Assembly (NCBI GenBank): GCA_002082305.1
Contig: LSNO01000119.1
Span: forward strand, 1-64,000
Length of the DNA: 64,000 nucleotides
DNA from: SAR324 cluster bacterium SAR324-CTD7B
GTDB taxonomy: Bacteria; SAR324; NAC60-12
Direction: 5' to 3'
In this document: one piece after another, positions 7,861 to 16,211 of the stretch
How the letters are laid out: each line of letters starts with the position of its first letter
Position numbering within the stretch: position 1 is the stretch's first letter
Translations under genes and position numbers: made by a program
Notes under the pieces: model-generated
What the model was told of the DNA's origin: nothing
What the model saw: the letters and a program-made list of their open reading frames with translations, nothing else
Database searches by the model: none

Positions 7861-8757
7861 TCATTTCATGCCCGTTAGTGTTATCCCTTCTATAAATCTA
7901 CGTTGAGCTAATAAAAAGGCTACGACTAATGGAGCAACAATCACAGTTGCAGCAGCCATCATGGGACCGTATTCATTACCATCCATATCTGACTTAAACA
8001 TTCTAAGTCCTAACGGAGGTGTCATCAGGTCACGGTCACCAGTGATAACAATACGTGGCCAATAATAATCGTTCCAATGAGCTACAACTGAGAAAATTGC
8101 AAAAGCAAGCAAGGCTGGTATTGCAGATGGAAGCATAACTTTCCAAACTATTGAGAACTCACTCATACCATCCATTCTGGCAGCATTGATTAAGTCATCA
8201 GGTATGGTCTTAAAAAACTGACGCATTAAAAAAATCCCGAAAACTGATATTGTCCAGGGAATCACAAGAGCTGCAAAAGTATTTGTTAAACCAAACTTAG
8301 CCAGCATCAGATATAAAGGAAGAGCTATGGCATGGACAGGAATTAGAAGACAAAAAATTACCAATCCAAAGACAACATCTCTACCCCAAAACTTCAATTT
8401 TGCCAAAGCATATGCACAGGGAAGAGCAATTAGAACCTGAATTGCAAAAATAGATAAAGTTACTATAACACCGTTCAAAAGATAGCGTAACAAAGGCGCT
8501 TCTTCAAAAGCTGCCCTGTAATTATACACAATTGGAAGCATGGTACATTCTACTTCAGACCGCCCTGCCTTTAAACATCTGTGATCAGTCATCATTTCCT
8601 GAGCACCAAAAAAACCACCTGAAATACTTTGTATTTCTGAAGGTGATTTGAATGAAAATGATATCATCAAATAGAAAGGTAAGATTACAACTAAGGCACC
8701 TACTATTAAAACAATATGTTTCCCAGCCTCTGAACCCAACTTAGTTCGTTGTTTCAT
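7861..8757 (-). CDS. ABC transporter permease (UgpE/MalG-like)
   Basis: 298 residues with about six membrane helices; the cytoplasmic EAA loop reads DLINAARMDGMSEFSIVWKVMLP, which docks to the ATPase. The first periplasmic loop after helix 1 (about residues 45-80) is extended and contains a cysteine pair (DHRCLKAG...VECTML), possibly a disulfide. It overlaps the upstream permease gene by 4 bases, indicating translational coupling. It is the inner-membrane half of the carbohydrate-type importer with the gene at 8754-9707. Confidence 0.9.
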   Translation of the reverse strand: MKQRTKLGSEAGKHIVLIVGALVVILPFYLMISFSFKSPSEIQSISGGFFGAQEMMTDHRCLKAGRSEVECTMLPIVYNYRAAFEEAPLLRYLLNGVIVTLSIFAIQVLIALPCAYALAKLKFWGRDVVFGLVIFCLLIPVHAIALPLYLMLAKFGLTNTFAALVIPWTISVFGIFLMRQFFKTIPDDLINAARMDGMSEFSIVWKVMLPSAIPALLAFAIFSVVAHWNDYYWPRIVITGDRDLMTPPLGLRMFKSDMDGNEYGPMMAAATVIVAPLVVAFLLAQRRFIEGITLTGMK

Positions 8758-9707
8758 GAATAATGTACCTTTCTGTTAATGAAATAGACTTGGGTCATGG
8801 TAAGTACTAGAACAAAACCAAGAAAAACAATGGTCAAGGTGGATCCCATGCCAATTAAATTTTGTTTCACGCCTTTTTCATACATGGCGTAAACCATCAT
8901 GTACGTTGATTTGCTTGGCCCGCCTCGAGTGAGTGCTTCAACTGTATCAAAAACTTGAAATGAACGAATTGAAGTTATTGTTACCACGAACACATGAGTT
9001 GGACCTAACATCGGCCAGGTTACAAGTTTAAATTTCTCCCATGTGGAATTTGCACCATCTATCTCCGCTGCCGCGTATAAATCCCGTGGAATTGAAGTTA
9101 ATCCTGCCAAATAAAGTACCATGTTGAAACCGAATGCCTGCCAAATTCCTATAAATGAAATGCTTCCAAGTGCATATTTTTTGTTCCCCAGCCAATTAGG
9201 CATTCTATCGCTACAAATTCCTCCATACCAACTTTCTGTTGGATTGAATCCCAACCATGATCCAGTAAAAAATTTATAAAACCACCCAACACTACATCCA
9301 TCATCAAGAACTTTGTTTATAACTCCCATAACAGGATCAAGGGCGAATTCCCAAGCATATGCCATTGCTAAAAGAGTCGCCATGACAGGTAAGAAGAAAA
9401 TTGCTTTATATAATTCTCCTCCAAAACGCAATGATGAGATAAGCATTGCCGAGCCTAACCCAAGAAGGACTGAAACAGGTACTACGATGACTACATAGGT
9501 CAAAGAGGCCGTAAACATTTTGCTATAACTTGAAAATTTACCCAGTGACTCATAATTTTTCCAGCCAATCCATTTAAAGTCCGTGCTGCCAAGATTATAA
9601 TCAGTAAATGAAAACGTCGCCGCTACAAAAATAGGCAAAATTAAGATTACAAACATAAGTATAACGGCAGGACTAACAAACCAGAAATGAGAACGTGTGT
9701 GGCCCAT
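8754..9707 (-). CDS. ABC transporter permease (UgpA/MalF-like)
   Basis: 317 residues with an N-terminal helix (HFWFVSPAVILMFVILILPI) and five more membrane segments. The EAA loop is DLYAAAEIDGANSTWEKFKLVTWPML. A periplasmic loop of about 50 residues (roughly 130-180) contains two cysteines (DDGCSVGW and GGICSDRMP), mirroring the cysteine pair in the partner permease. It is 17 bases downstream of the ATPase gene and overlaps the next permease by 4 bases, so it is one operon. It forms the transmembrane heterodimer with its neighbour. Confidence 0.9.
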   Translation of the reverse strand: MGHTRSHFWFVSPAVILMFVILILPIFVAATFSFTDYNLGSTDFKWIGWKNYESLGKFSSYSKMFTASLTYVVIVVPVSVLLGLGSAMLISSLRFGGELYKAIFFLPVMATLLAMAYAWEFALDPVMGVINKVLDDGCSVGWFYKFFTGSWLGFNPTESWYGGICSDRMPNWLGNKKYALGSISFIGIWQAFGFNMVLYLAGLTSIPRDLYAAAEIDGANSTWEKFKLVTWPMLGPTHVFVVTITSIRSFQVFDTVEALTRGGPSKSTYMMVYAMYEKGVKQNLIGMGSTLTIVFLGFVLVLTMTQVYFINRKVHYS

Positions 9708-9724
9708 AATTTAAATCTTAATTT

Positions 9725-10864
9725 CTATGATTTACTTTTAGTAGGAAGACTTTGTCCATTTCTCTCAAATGCCATGACCTTATCTACCATCCATCCAATC
9801 TTAACCATATCACCAATTTTTGCATCAAGTGCTTTGTCCGGTTCACTCCTAACAATCATTTTATGCTGATCTTCTTTCAGATTTACATGAAGATAAATAT
9901 CGGAACCAAGATTTTCTTTGTAGGTAATTTTTCCCTCAAAACAATTATTACTGTTTGATGAAAGCAACTCAGTATGTTCAGGCCTAAAACCGAGCATAAT
10001 GCTTCCTTGTTTTGGAGTTTTCATAGAAAGAGATATTGGAAGCCCCATACAAGTGATTCCTCCCTTGCTGTCACTTTCTGCCGGGAGAACATTGATTTTT
10101 GGACTACCAATAAATTCTGCAACCTGGAGGTTAACAGGGTTATTGTAAATTTCAGATGGTGTGTCATGTTGGAGGATCTCACCATCCATCATGACAGCCA
10201 TTCGATCTGACATGGTCAGAGCTTCGGCTTGATCATGAGTAACGTAGACAAATGTTGTCTTTAGTTTGCGGTGCAGCTCAGAAATTTCTGCACGCATATG
10301 AACTCTCAGTGCAGCATCAAGATTGGATAATGGTTCATCCATCAGGAAAGCAACTGGTTCTCTAACCATTGCCCTACCAACAGCTACCCTTTGCTGCTGG
10401 CCTCCGGAAAGTTGTCCTGGTTTACGCTCCATAAGATGTGTTATTTGCAGGGTTTCAGCAGCTTGAAGAACTTTCTCATTCAATTCAATCATCTTGGAAC
10501 TTCGTTTGGGTAAAAACCAGTTTAACAATGGAAAACGTTCCAATCTTGACAGTCGCCGAAGTTTAAGAGGCACCATCAAATTTTGCTGAACAGACAAATG
10601 AGGATAGAGTGCATAGCTTTGAAAGACCATAGCCAAATCACGTTCACTGGCTCTTACATTATTGACTTCACGTCCATCAATGATTACATCACCCGATGAC
10701 TGAGACTCAAGACCCGCTATGATTCTTAAAAGTGTAGATTTCCCGCATCCCGACGGCCCTAGAACGGTAATGAATTCACCGTTGGCAATCGATAGGTCCA
10801 GAGACTTGATAACTTTATTGTCATCAAATGACTTTGAGATTCCTTTAAGTTGTATTTCGGCCAC
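9725..10864 (-). CDS. ABC transporter ATP-binding protein (UgpC/MalK/MsmX-like)
   Basis: 379 residues. Walker A GPSGCGKST, signature LSGGQQQRVAVGRA, Walker B AFLMDEPLSNLDA and the switch THDQAEALTMSD are all intact. The C-terminal 120 residues form the TOBE-type regulatory domain with GFRPEHTELL, typical of carbohydrate importers. An insert around residues 105-125 (RLERFPLLNWFLPKR) lengthens the helical subdomain. It is the first gene of the operon ATPase-permease-permease-binding protein, unlike the more usual binding-protein-first order. It energises import at the inner membrane. Confidence 0.92.
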   Translation of the reverse strand: MAEIQLKGISKSFDDNKVIKSLDLSIANGEFITVLGPSGCGKSTLLRIIAGLESQSSGDVIIDGREVNNVRASERDLAMVFQSYALYPHLSVQQNLMVPLKLRRLSRLERFPLLNWFLPKRSSKMIELNEKVLQAAETLQITHLMERKPGQLSGGQQQRVAVGRAMVREPVAFLMDEPLSNLDAALRVHMRAEISELHRKLKTTFVYVTHDQAEALTMSDRMAVMMDGEILQHDTPSEIYNNPVNLQVAEFIGSPKINVLPAESDSKGGITCMGLPISLSMKTPKQGSIMLGFRPEHTELLSSNSNNCFEGKITYKENLGSDIYLHVNLKEDQHKMIVRSEPDKALDAKIGDMVKIGWMVDKVMAFERNGQSLPTKSKS

Positions 10865-11348
10865 TATAGATTTTTCTTGTTTAAGCTAAAAGAACCCATA
10901 AATTTTTCAAAACTAAATGATAAGTAAAAAATCCACTATGTAAACTAATTGATAAACAATCAATTCGTGTTTCGTGCTTCGCCCATAGAAACTGACACAT
11001 TCTGTTTTTTTAATCAAGAAAAAATGCAGACATTAAGTATTAGCGTTTACCGTGCTTATGTTCCAGCAAGGTTCCTGTTTTTCTCCCTCATTCATATAAT
11101 AATTGTTTACCATAAGTTATGGTGAAGATTTAAAGTGATGATTATAACACTCTAAATATCTGTAAAATATAAATTATAAATTCCAAATATTGAAAATAAC
11201 AATAGTCTCGGAGTAATTTTGCACTCCTAATTTCTTTTTGCACAAACCTTTAGGCTGGACGAAGAGATTTGGTATTTTGCTAGGATTGCTCGGAATAATC
11301 TTAACTTAATCTAAGGACAAAACTCCGTTTCATATCAAAATCAATTGC
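10865..11348. other. AT-rich intergenic region upstream of the ABC importer operon
   Basis: About 480 bases without a gene. It should contain the importer promoter reading leftwards. A 15-base palindrome ACCATAAGTTATGGT at 11109-11123 is a candidate operator; on the minus strand an AT-rich TATTAT block follows it. No regulator gene is adjacent, so the assignment is tentative. Confidence 0.4.
11109..11123. promoter_or_regulatory. 15-base palindrome, candidate operator
   Basis: ACCATAA-G-TTATGGT is a perfect 7-base inverted repeat around a central G, about 245 bases upstream of the importer ATPase start. Size and symmetry suit a dimeric repressor site (LacI/GntR size class), but no regulator is linked and the site occurs once as far as I can see. 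Confidence 0.3.
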
Positions 11349-11754
11349 TTTATGGCAGCAGCAGTTGCTTCTTTTTTAAGAGCTGCATATGGAGTGTGAG
11401 TACCAAAATGGGGCTGTTGGAAGGCGGCAACCGGAATACAATGCTCCTGATTATTTCATCTAGTTGGATCGTTGGTGGTGCAGTTTATGCCTTTTTGCAT
11501 GAGAAAAGATTCAGGATCACCTAGGAGAAAGCACATATTATCTTCCTCTCTTCTTTGCTGGTACTGTGAATCGTCAACTTTTTGATGCTTGCAGTTCAAC
11601 ATGGTGATGCCAGCACTGTAATTCCGATTGCAAATATGAGCTTTGTAATTGCACTCTTACTTTCAGTTGCCTCGAAAATGGAGAAACTTGCAGCAAAAAA
11701 ATGGGTGCAATGGCCTGTGCGATCAGCTCAATTATTTTACTTGCCCAAACATAA
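11349..11754 (+). pseudogene. Frameshifted EamA/DMT-family transporter relic
   Basis: Pieces of the C-terminal half of an EamA permease can be read across three frames: FMAAAVASFLRAAYGV, then LEGGNRNTMLLIISSSWIVG and GAVYAFLHEKRFRIT, then MLAVQHGDASTVIPIANMSF, and after a one-base shift in an A tract MGAMACAISSIILLAQT to TAA at 11752-11754. In-frame stops and at least two frameshifts separate them. The final part is closely similar to the shorter relic at 3123-3272. The protein is an inner-membrane metabolite exporter/importer in its intact form; here it is dead. Confidence 0.7.
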
Positions 11755-11858
11755 TGAACTGCTAGAATGTCAACATATAATCTAGTTCGTTTTCATAACC
11801 TGTACATCTTGAAATTAAATACTGTTTTGCGCCCCAACTTTAACCATACACTTAAAGC

Positions 11859-12701
11859 ATGAGTACTTACGAAAATTACCATCAGACGAGCCAGGTTTAC
11901 GATAAAACCCGTTCTGCAGGCGGGGTTAAAATCATTCGCAGCGCATTGGCAGAAAGTAAACTTCCTCTGGAAAAACAAATACTTGTTGATGCAGGATGCG
12001 GTACCGGTTTATTTGCGGCGGCAATGGTTAATCATGTCCAGCGTGTAGAAGCAGTTGACCTGAATTCCGGAATGCTGGCCAAGGCACAAGAGAAAATGCT
12101 TTCTGAAGAAAAATCCGGACGTATCAATTTTCATCAATCTACCATAGACGCACTGCCGCTTCCGGATGAAAGCGTGGATGCTGTGATGACTAATCAGGTT
12201 CTGCACCATCTTCCAGACGATGAATCTTCCGGTTGGCCGAAACATTACAAGGTTTTTCAAGAGTTTTCAAGAGTCTTAAAACCAGGCGGGAGCTTGATTA
12301 TCAACAGTTGCAGTCATCAACAACTGGAACATGGATTCTGGTTTTATCGTTTCATTCCGAAAGCTTTACGAGCCGTAAAAGAAAAACATGTAGATCTTGA
12401 TATGTTGTCCGAGTTACTGCAACGGAGCGGTTTTACCAACACTCACCACAAAGTGCCGCTGGAAGTAGTAATGCAGGGTGAGGCGCTTTTTAATGCTGAA
12501 GGCCCTCTCGATCCGGATTGGCGGAGCGGTGATTCGATCTGGAGTTTGGTTTCAGATGAGGATCTGCCAGGAGTGCTTCAATATATAAAAACCTTGGGTG
12601 ATTCCGGAAAACTTGAAGCCTTCATGCAACAGCATGACAAACCGCGAGCCTCCATTGGCCAAATAACTTTCACCATTGCACGCAAACAATTATCTGCGTG
12701 A
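11859..12701 (+). CDS. Class I SAM-dependent methyltransferase
   Basis: 280 residues with the SAM-binding motif I VDAGCGTGLFA (about 43-53), motif II EAVDLNSGML and the post-motif DAVMTNQVLHHLPD typical of the Methyltransf_11/UbiE-like fold. A small-molecule substrate is likely but not identifiable. The gene is convergent with the ureohydrolase gene and overlaps its 3' end by 12 bases. ATG at 11859 follows the AT-rich leader; no strong ribosome-binding site is visible. Confidence 0.85.
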   Translation: MSTYENYHQTSQVYDKTRSAGGVKIIRSALAESKLPLEKQILVDAGCGTGLFAAAMVNHVQRVEAVDLNSGMLAKAQEKMLSEEKSGRINFHQSTIDALPLPDESVDAVMTNQVLHHLPDDESSGWPKHYKVFQEFSRVLKPGGSLIINSCSHQQLEHGFWFYRFIPKALRAVKEKHVDLDMLSELLQRSGFTNTHHKVPLEVVMQGEALFNAEGPLDPDWRSGDSIWSLVSDEDLPGVLQYIKTLGDSGKLEAFMQQHDKPRASIGQITFTIARKQLSA

Positions 12702-13649
12702 AAGTGATTGTGCGACCACGCAGAGGATTTCAAACATCAGCGTAGCACCCGTCAAAGCAGTGTTTCCGGTTGGATCAAAAGGCGGCGCTACTTCAACCAA
12801 ATCTCCACCGTAAAGATTCAGATCTCCAAGTTCACGAATCATCAATTGTGCTTCCAGATTGCTGAATCCACCGATTTCCGGAGTTCCGGTTCCCGGTGCA
12901 TATACCGGATCCAGACCATCGACATCAAAACTTAGATAAGCCGGTTCAGTTCCCACAATTGACTTTGCCTCATTGATGACATCTTTCCAGCCGCGCTCGA
13001 AAAACTCTTCGATGTAAATTACTCGCATTCCGGAATCATGACTGAATTTCCAAATATCCGGATCGTTGAGGGAACCGCGGATACCGATTTGCACGGTGCG
13101 CTTTGGATCGAGCAAGCCTTCTTCAACTGCTCTGCGGAAAGGTGCGCCGTGATGAAACTTCGATCCGAGATAGTCATCTCCGGTATCACAATGCGCGTCA
13201 AAATGAACCATTCCTAACGGTCTTTCTGCAGCAATCGCCCGAAAAATCGGTAAGGTTACCGAATGATCGCCACCAGCAGACACCGGTAATGCACCAGAAT
13301 TATGAATATCATGGAAGAATTCTTCAATTTCCTGATGACTTTGCTCCAGATTAAACGGGCCTTCCACCCATGCATCACCTACGTCTGCAATCTTTGCCAG
13401 AGCATAGGGATCAATTCCGCTTGCCGGATTCATTTTTCTGATAAGACTGCTCTGATTTCGTATTTCACGTGGACCGTGCCTTGCTCCCGGACGGTTGGTC
13501 ACTCCACCGTCAAACGGTACACCGACCAGAGCGATATCAAGTCCGGATGCAGTTTCCTGAAACGGAGTCCGGAAAAAAGTCGGAATTCCGGTGTAACGCG
13601 GACGAATCTGAGGGTCTTCAAATTCCGGATAGCGAAAAGTTCGTGACAT
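12690..13649 (-). CDS. speB: Ureohydrolase of the agmatinase/guanidinobutyrase family
   Basis: 319 residues, full length for bacterial agmatinases. All manganese ligands are visible: H129 (GGDHS), D151, H153 and D155 (DAHCD), D242 and D244 (SFDVDGLDP). The extra N-terminal stretch and RPGARHGPREIRNQSS resemble guanidinobutyrase/guanidinopropionase as well as agmatinase, so the guanidino substrate is uncertain. It releases urea and an amine from a guanidino compound in the cytosol. The 3' end overlaps the methyltransferase gene. A class III aminotransferase at 4886 could process the product, by inference. Confidence 0.88.
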   Translation of the reverse strand: MSRTFRYPEFEDPQIRPRYTGIPTFFRTPFQETASGLDIALVGVPFDGGVTNRPGARHGPREIRNQSSLIRKMNPASGIDPYALAKIADVGDAWVEGPFNLEQSHQEIEEFFHDIHNSGALPVSAGGDHSVTLPIFRAIAAERPLGMVHFDAHCDTGDDYLGSKFHHGAPFRRAVEEGLLDPKRTVQIGIRGSLNDPDIWKFSHDSGMRVIYIEEFFERGWKDVINEAKSIVGTEPAYLSFDVDGLDPVYAPGTGTPEIGGFSNLEAQLMIRELGDLNLYGGDLVEVAPPFDPTGNTALTGATLMFEILCVVAQSLSRR

Positions 13650-13672
13650 AATAACCTCTCATTTGTTTGTTA

Positions 13673-14170
13673 TTATTCTTGGGATTCCACCTGTCCTTCC
13701 AAATTGGAAGGAGCAAAAATGCTTAGATACTGATTTTTCGGAGTTTCAGGTGTTTCCTTCTTTTGTTTTTTGGATTCCACCTGACCTTCCAGATTAGTCG
13801 GTGCAAAGATACTTTGATATTGATTTTTCGGAGTTTCCGGTGTTTCCATCTTTTTTTCATCAGACTCCACCTGACCTTCCAGATTAGTTGGAGCAAAGAT
13901 GCTTCCATAATGATCTGTACCGGGAGCAGCTTTTTTTGCCTTAGTAGTACTACTTGTAGCAGAAGCAGCCTTTTGAGCTTCAAGCTTTTTCTGCATTTCT
14001 GCCAACCGTTTTTTGCTAAGTTCTTCCTGCATTTTTCGTTTTTCAGCAAATGCCTCAATTTTACACTGCTGAACATTGTATCCTCTGGCCATCCATGCAG
14101 TTCCCAACCCAGCAACAAAAATCAGTATTACAGCAACATCCACATCAGCAAGCAAAGCATGGTTGCCCAT
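13673..14170 (-). CDS. Membrane-anchored protein with three 30-residue tandem repeats, unknown function
   Basis: 165 residues. A short N-terminus is followed by one membrane helix (about 10-29, VDVAVILIFVAGLGTAWMAR), a charged Lys/Glu/Gln-rich helix likely to form a coiled coil (about 38-70), an Ala/Thr/Lys linker, and three imperfect repeats of 30 residues starting near 86. Each repeat carries Y.SIFAP(T/S)NLEGQVES followed by a KKxETPETPKNQ linker; the third stops after QVES. Repeats are about 80 percent identical, so they are either recently expanded or under homogenisation. It lies 56 bases beyond the ABC importer operon on the same strand, with the ureohydrolase gene downstream, and may be co-transcribed with either. 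I do not recognise the family. Confidence 0.7.
   Translation of the reverse strand: MGNHALLADVDVAVILIFVAGLGTAWMARGYNVQQCKIEAFAEKRKMQEELSKKRLAEMQKKLEAQKAASATSSTTKAKKAAPGTDHYGSIFAPTNLEGQVESDEKKMETPETPKNQYQSIFAPTNLEGQVESKKQKKETPETPKNQYLSIFAPSNLEGQVESQE
13684..13915 (-). repeat. Tandem 90-base coding repeats (three units)
   Basis: The DNA copy of the IFAP-NLEGQVES repeat occurs three times with a period of 90 bases, the last unit incomplete. Copies share long identical stretches such as GGTGTTTCC and CCACCTGACCTTCCA on the plus strand. Confidence 0.75.
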
Positions 14171-14226
14171 TTAGACCTGATTTGTTTTTATCGTTTAAGT
14201 GAGCTGTGTGTTTCCCATGACAGAAA

Positions 14227-15216
14227 TTAAACTTTTTCTGCAAAATGGCAAGCCACGGAGTGCCCATCGCTGAGTTCTCTCCACTCGGGGACCTCGGTGC
14301 GACAGCGGGCTTCGGCTACAGGACAGCGTGTGTGAAATTTACAACCAGGTGGAGGGTTTACCGGGCTGGGTATTTCTCCTTCCAGTTTTTGAGCTTTTGT
14401 CCGTTCATTTGGATCAAGGGACGGTATCGCCGAGAGCAAAGCTTTCGTATAAGGGTGACTGGGATTGGCAAACAGTTTACGTGTGGGAGCAGATTCTACC
14501 AGAGTTCCAAGGTACATAACCGCAACATGATCACAGATGTGAGCCACCACACTAAGATCATGGCTAATGAACAGGAACGTTAATCCCATCTCGTCCTGCA
14601 GGGACTGAAGCAGATTCAGAATGTCCGCCTGTATAGAAACGTCGAGTGCGGCTACGCTTTCGTCTGCTACCACAAAGTCCGGATTGCAGACTAGAGATCT
14701 GGCGATGGAAATTCGCTGACGCTGACCTCCGGAGAAGGCATGAGGAAAGCGCCGCAGGTGTTCAAGGTTGAGCCTGCATTTTGCCGCAATGTCACGTACA
14801 CGTTCGTCTGTTTCCTCACGGGTTTGAGTAAGACCCATAACTTCTAGCGGTTCAGCTATAATGTCGCGGACGGTCATACGCGGGCTTAATGCGGCATAAG
14901 GATCCTGAAAGATCAGTTGAGCAAGCTTGCGGTAGTTTTTGAGATCCTTTTTCAGCAAACTGCCTACATCGTAACAAACTTCGGCATCGTCAAAAGTTAT
15001 CTTCCCTGAACTGATCGGCACTGCCCGCAAAATGGCACGTCCAAGTGTGGTTTTCCCTGAACCGGATTCTCCAACAAGTCCGAAGAACTGACCAGGCATG
15101 ATGTCGAGTGAAACGTCGTTGACTGCACGCAGCATTGGAGGTTTTCCTAACCAGGTGCGGCCGAGGGCGAATTCTACGTTAAGGTTTTCAACCTGAATAA
15201 GCGGCTTATCCATCAT
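14227..15216 (-). CDS. Peptide/opine-type ABC transporter ATP-binding protein (DppF/OppF-like)
   Basis: 329 residues. Walker A GESGSGKTTLG, signature [14 protein letters not shown], Walker B DFVVADESVAALD, and the C-terminal OppF/DppF extension with PPGCKFHTRCP and CHFAEKV. Cysteines in this extension (C-x6-C type) are typical of the Dpp/Opp family, where they can bind an Fe-S cluster. It overlaps the preceding ATPase gene by 4 bases. With its partner it powers uptake by the importer at 14.2-20.7 kb. Confidence 0.92.
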   Translation of the reverse strand: MMDKPLIQVENLNVEFALGRTWLGKPPMLRAVNDVSLDIMPGQFFGLVGESGSGKTTLGRAILRAVPISSGKITFDDAEVCYDVGSLLKKDLKNYRKLAQLIFQDPYAALSPRMTVRDIIAEPLEVMGLTQTREETDERVRDIAAKCRLNLEHLRRFPHAFSGGQRQRISIARSLVCNPDFVVADESVAALDVSIQADILNLLQSLQDEMGLTFLFISHDLSVVAHICDHVAVMYLGTLVESAPTRKLFANPSHPYTKALLSAIPSLDPNERTKAQKLEGEIPSPVNPPPGCKFHTRCPVAEARCRTEVPEWRELSDGHSVACHFAEKV

Positions 15217-16211
15217 GCAGCCTTTCCTTTTGCTTCAAGAGCAAAACACGATGCGTCATGGCCTTTAGATACTTCAGTTCGTGTTGGAACTGTGGCATTA
15301 CAGCGATCGGCTATTACTTCAGGGCATCGGGTGTGGAACACGCATCCAGGTGGCCGCTCCAGAGGACTTGGAATATCACCCGGAATTGGAGTCAATGGTT
15401 CATCAATGGCATCAAGCTTGGGCAGAGCGTTGATTAGTCCCTTTGTATAAGGATGAGACGGAGAGCGCAGCACCTCAGCTACCGGACCGCTTTCGACTAT
15501 TCCGCCAAGGTACATTACTGCAACTCGATCAGCAACTTGGGCGATAACGCCAAGGTCGTGAGTGATGAAAAGGATTGCCATCCCAAATTCTCCCACCAGA
15601 TCTTTCATCAGGTCCAGCACCTGTGCCTGAATTGTCACATCAAGCGCAGTGGTCGGTTCATCTGCAATCAGTAATTTGGGCTTAGTCGAGAGAGCCATGG
15701 CGATCATCGCCCGCTGCCTCATTCCACCTGAAAGTTCGAAAGCGTACTGATTAAAGCGTTTTGCTGCTTCATTGATTCCAACCCGCTCAAGCATTTCCAC
15801 CGACAATGCCGCTGCTTCCTTCTTCGACATTGAAGTGTGTATCAACAATTGCTCAACCATCTGGCCGCCGATGGTGATAGCAGGCGCAAAACTGGCCATC
15901 GGCTCCTGAAAAATCATTGAAATGGCTCCGCCTCGCACGACCACCATTTCTTGAGATTTTTTCAAAGAAAGCACATCGACAGTTCCGCTTTCCAACTCCA
16001 ACTGAATATTGCTTTCCGGGCTGTAAACGGAATTTTCCGGATTGAGTTGCATCAAAGATTTTGCAGTGACAGATTTTCCGGAACCGGATTCACCGACCAA
16101 ACCTAAAACCTCACCGGCATTGATGGCAAATGAAACATTTTCCACTGCGGTAATTCGGCCTTCGTCCGTATCAAATTGCAGAGTTAGATTTTCGACAGTC
16201 AGCAGGCTCAT
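15213..16211 (-). CDS. Peptide/opine-type ABC transporter ATP-binding protein (DppD/OppD-like)
   Basis: 332 residues. Walker [13 protein letters not shown], signature ELSGGMRQRAMIAMA, Walker [15 protein letters not shown] and switch ITHDLGVIAQVAD are intact, followed by the family C-terminus PPGCVFHTRCPEV. It overlaps both neighbours by 4 bases, so the four downstream genes of the operon are translationally coupled. It is the second ATPase of the heteromeric importer. Confidence 0.92.
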   Translation of the reverse strand: MSLLTVENLTLQFDTDEGRITAVENVSFAINAGEVLGLVGESGSGKSVTAKSLMQLNPENSVYSPESNIQLELESGTVDVLSLKKSQEMVVVRGGAISMIFQEPMASFAPAITIGGQMVEQLLIHTSMSKKEAAALSVEMLERVGINEAAKRFNQYAFELSGGMRQRAMIAMALSTKPKLLIADEPTTALDVTIQAQVLDLMKDLVGEFGMAILFITHDLGVIAQVADRVAVMYLGGIVESGPVAEVLRSPSHPYTKGLINALPKLDAIDEPLTPIPGDIPSPLERPPGCVFHTRCPEVIADRCNATVPTRTEVSKGHDASCFALEAKGKAA

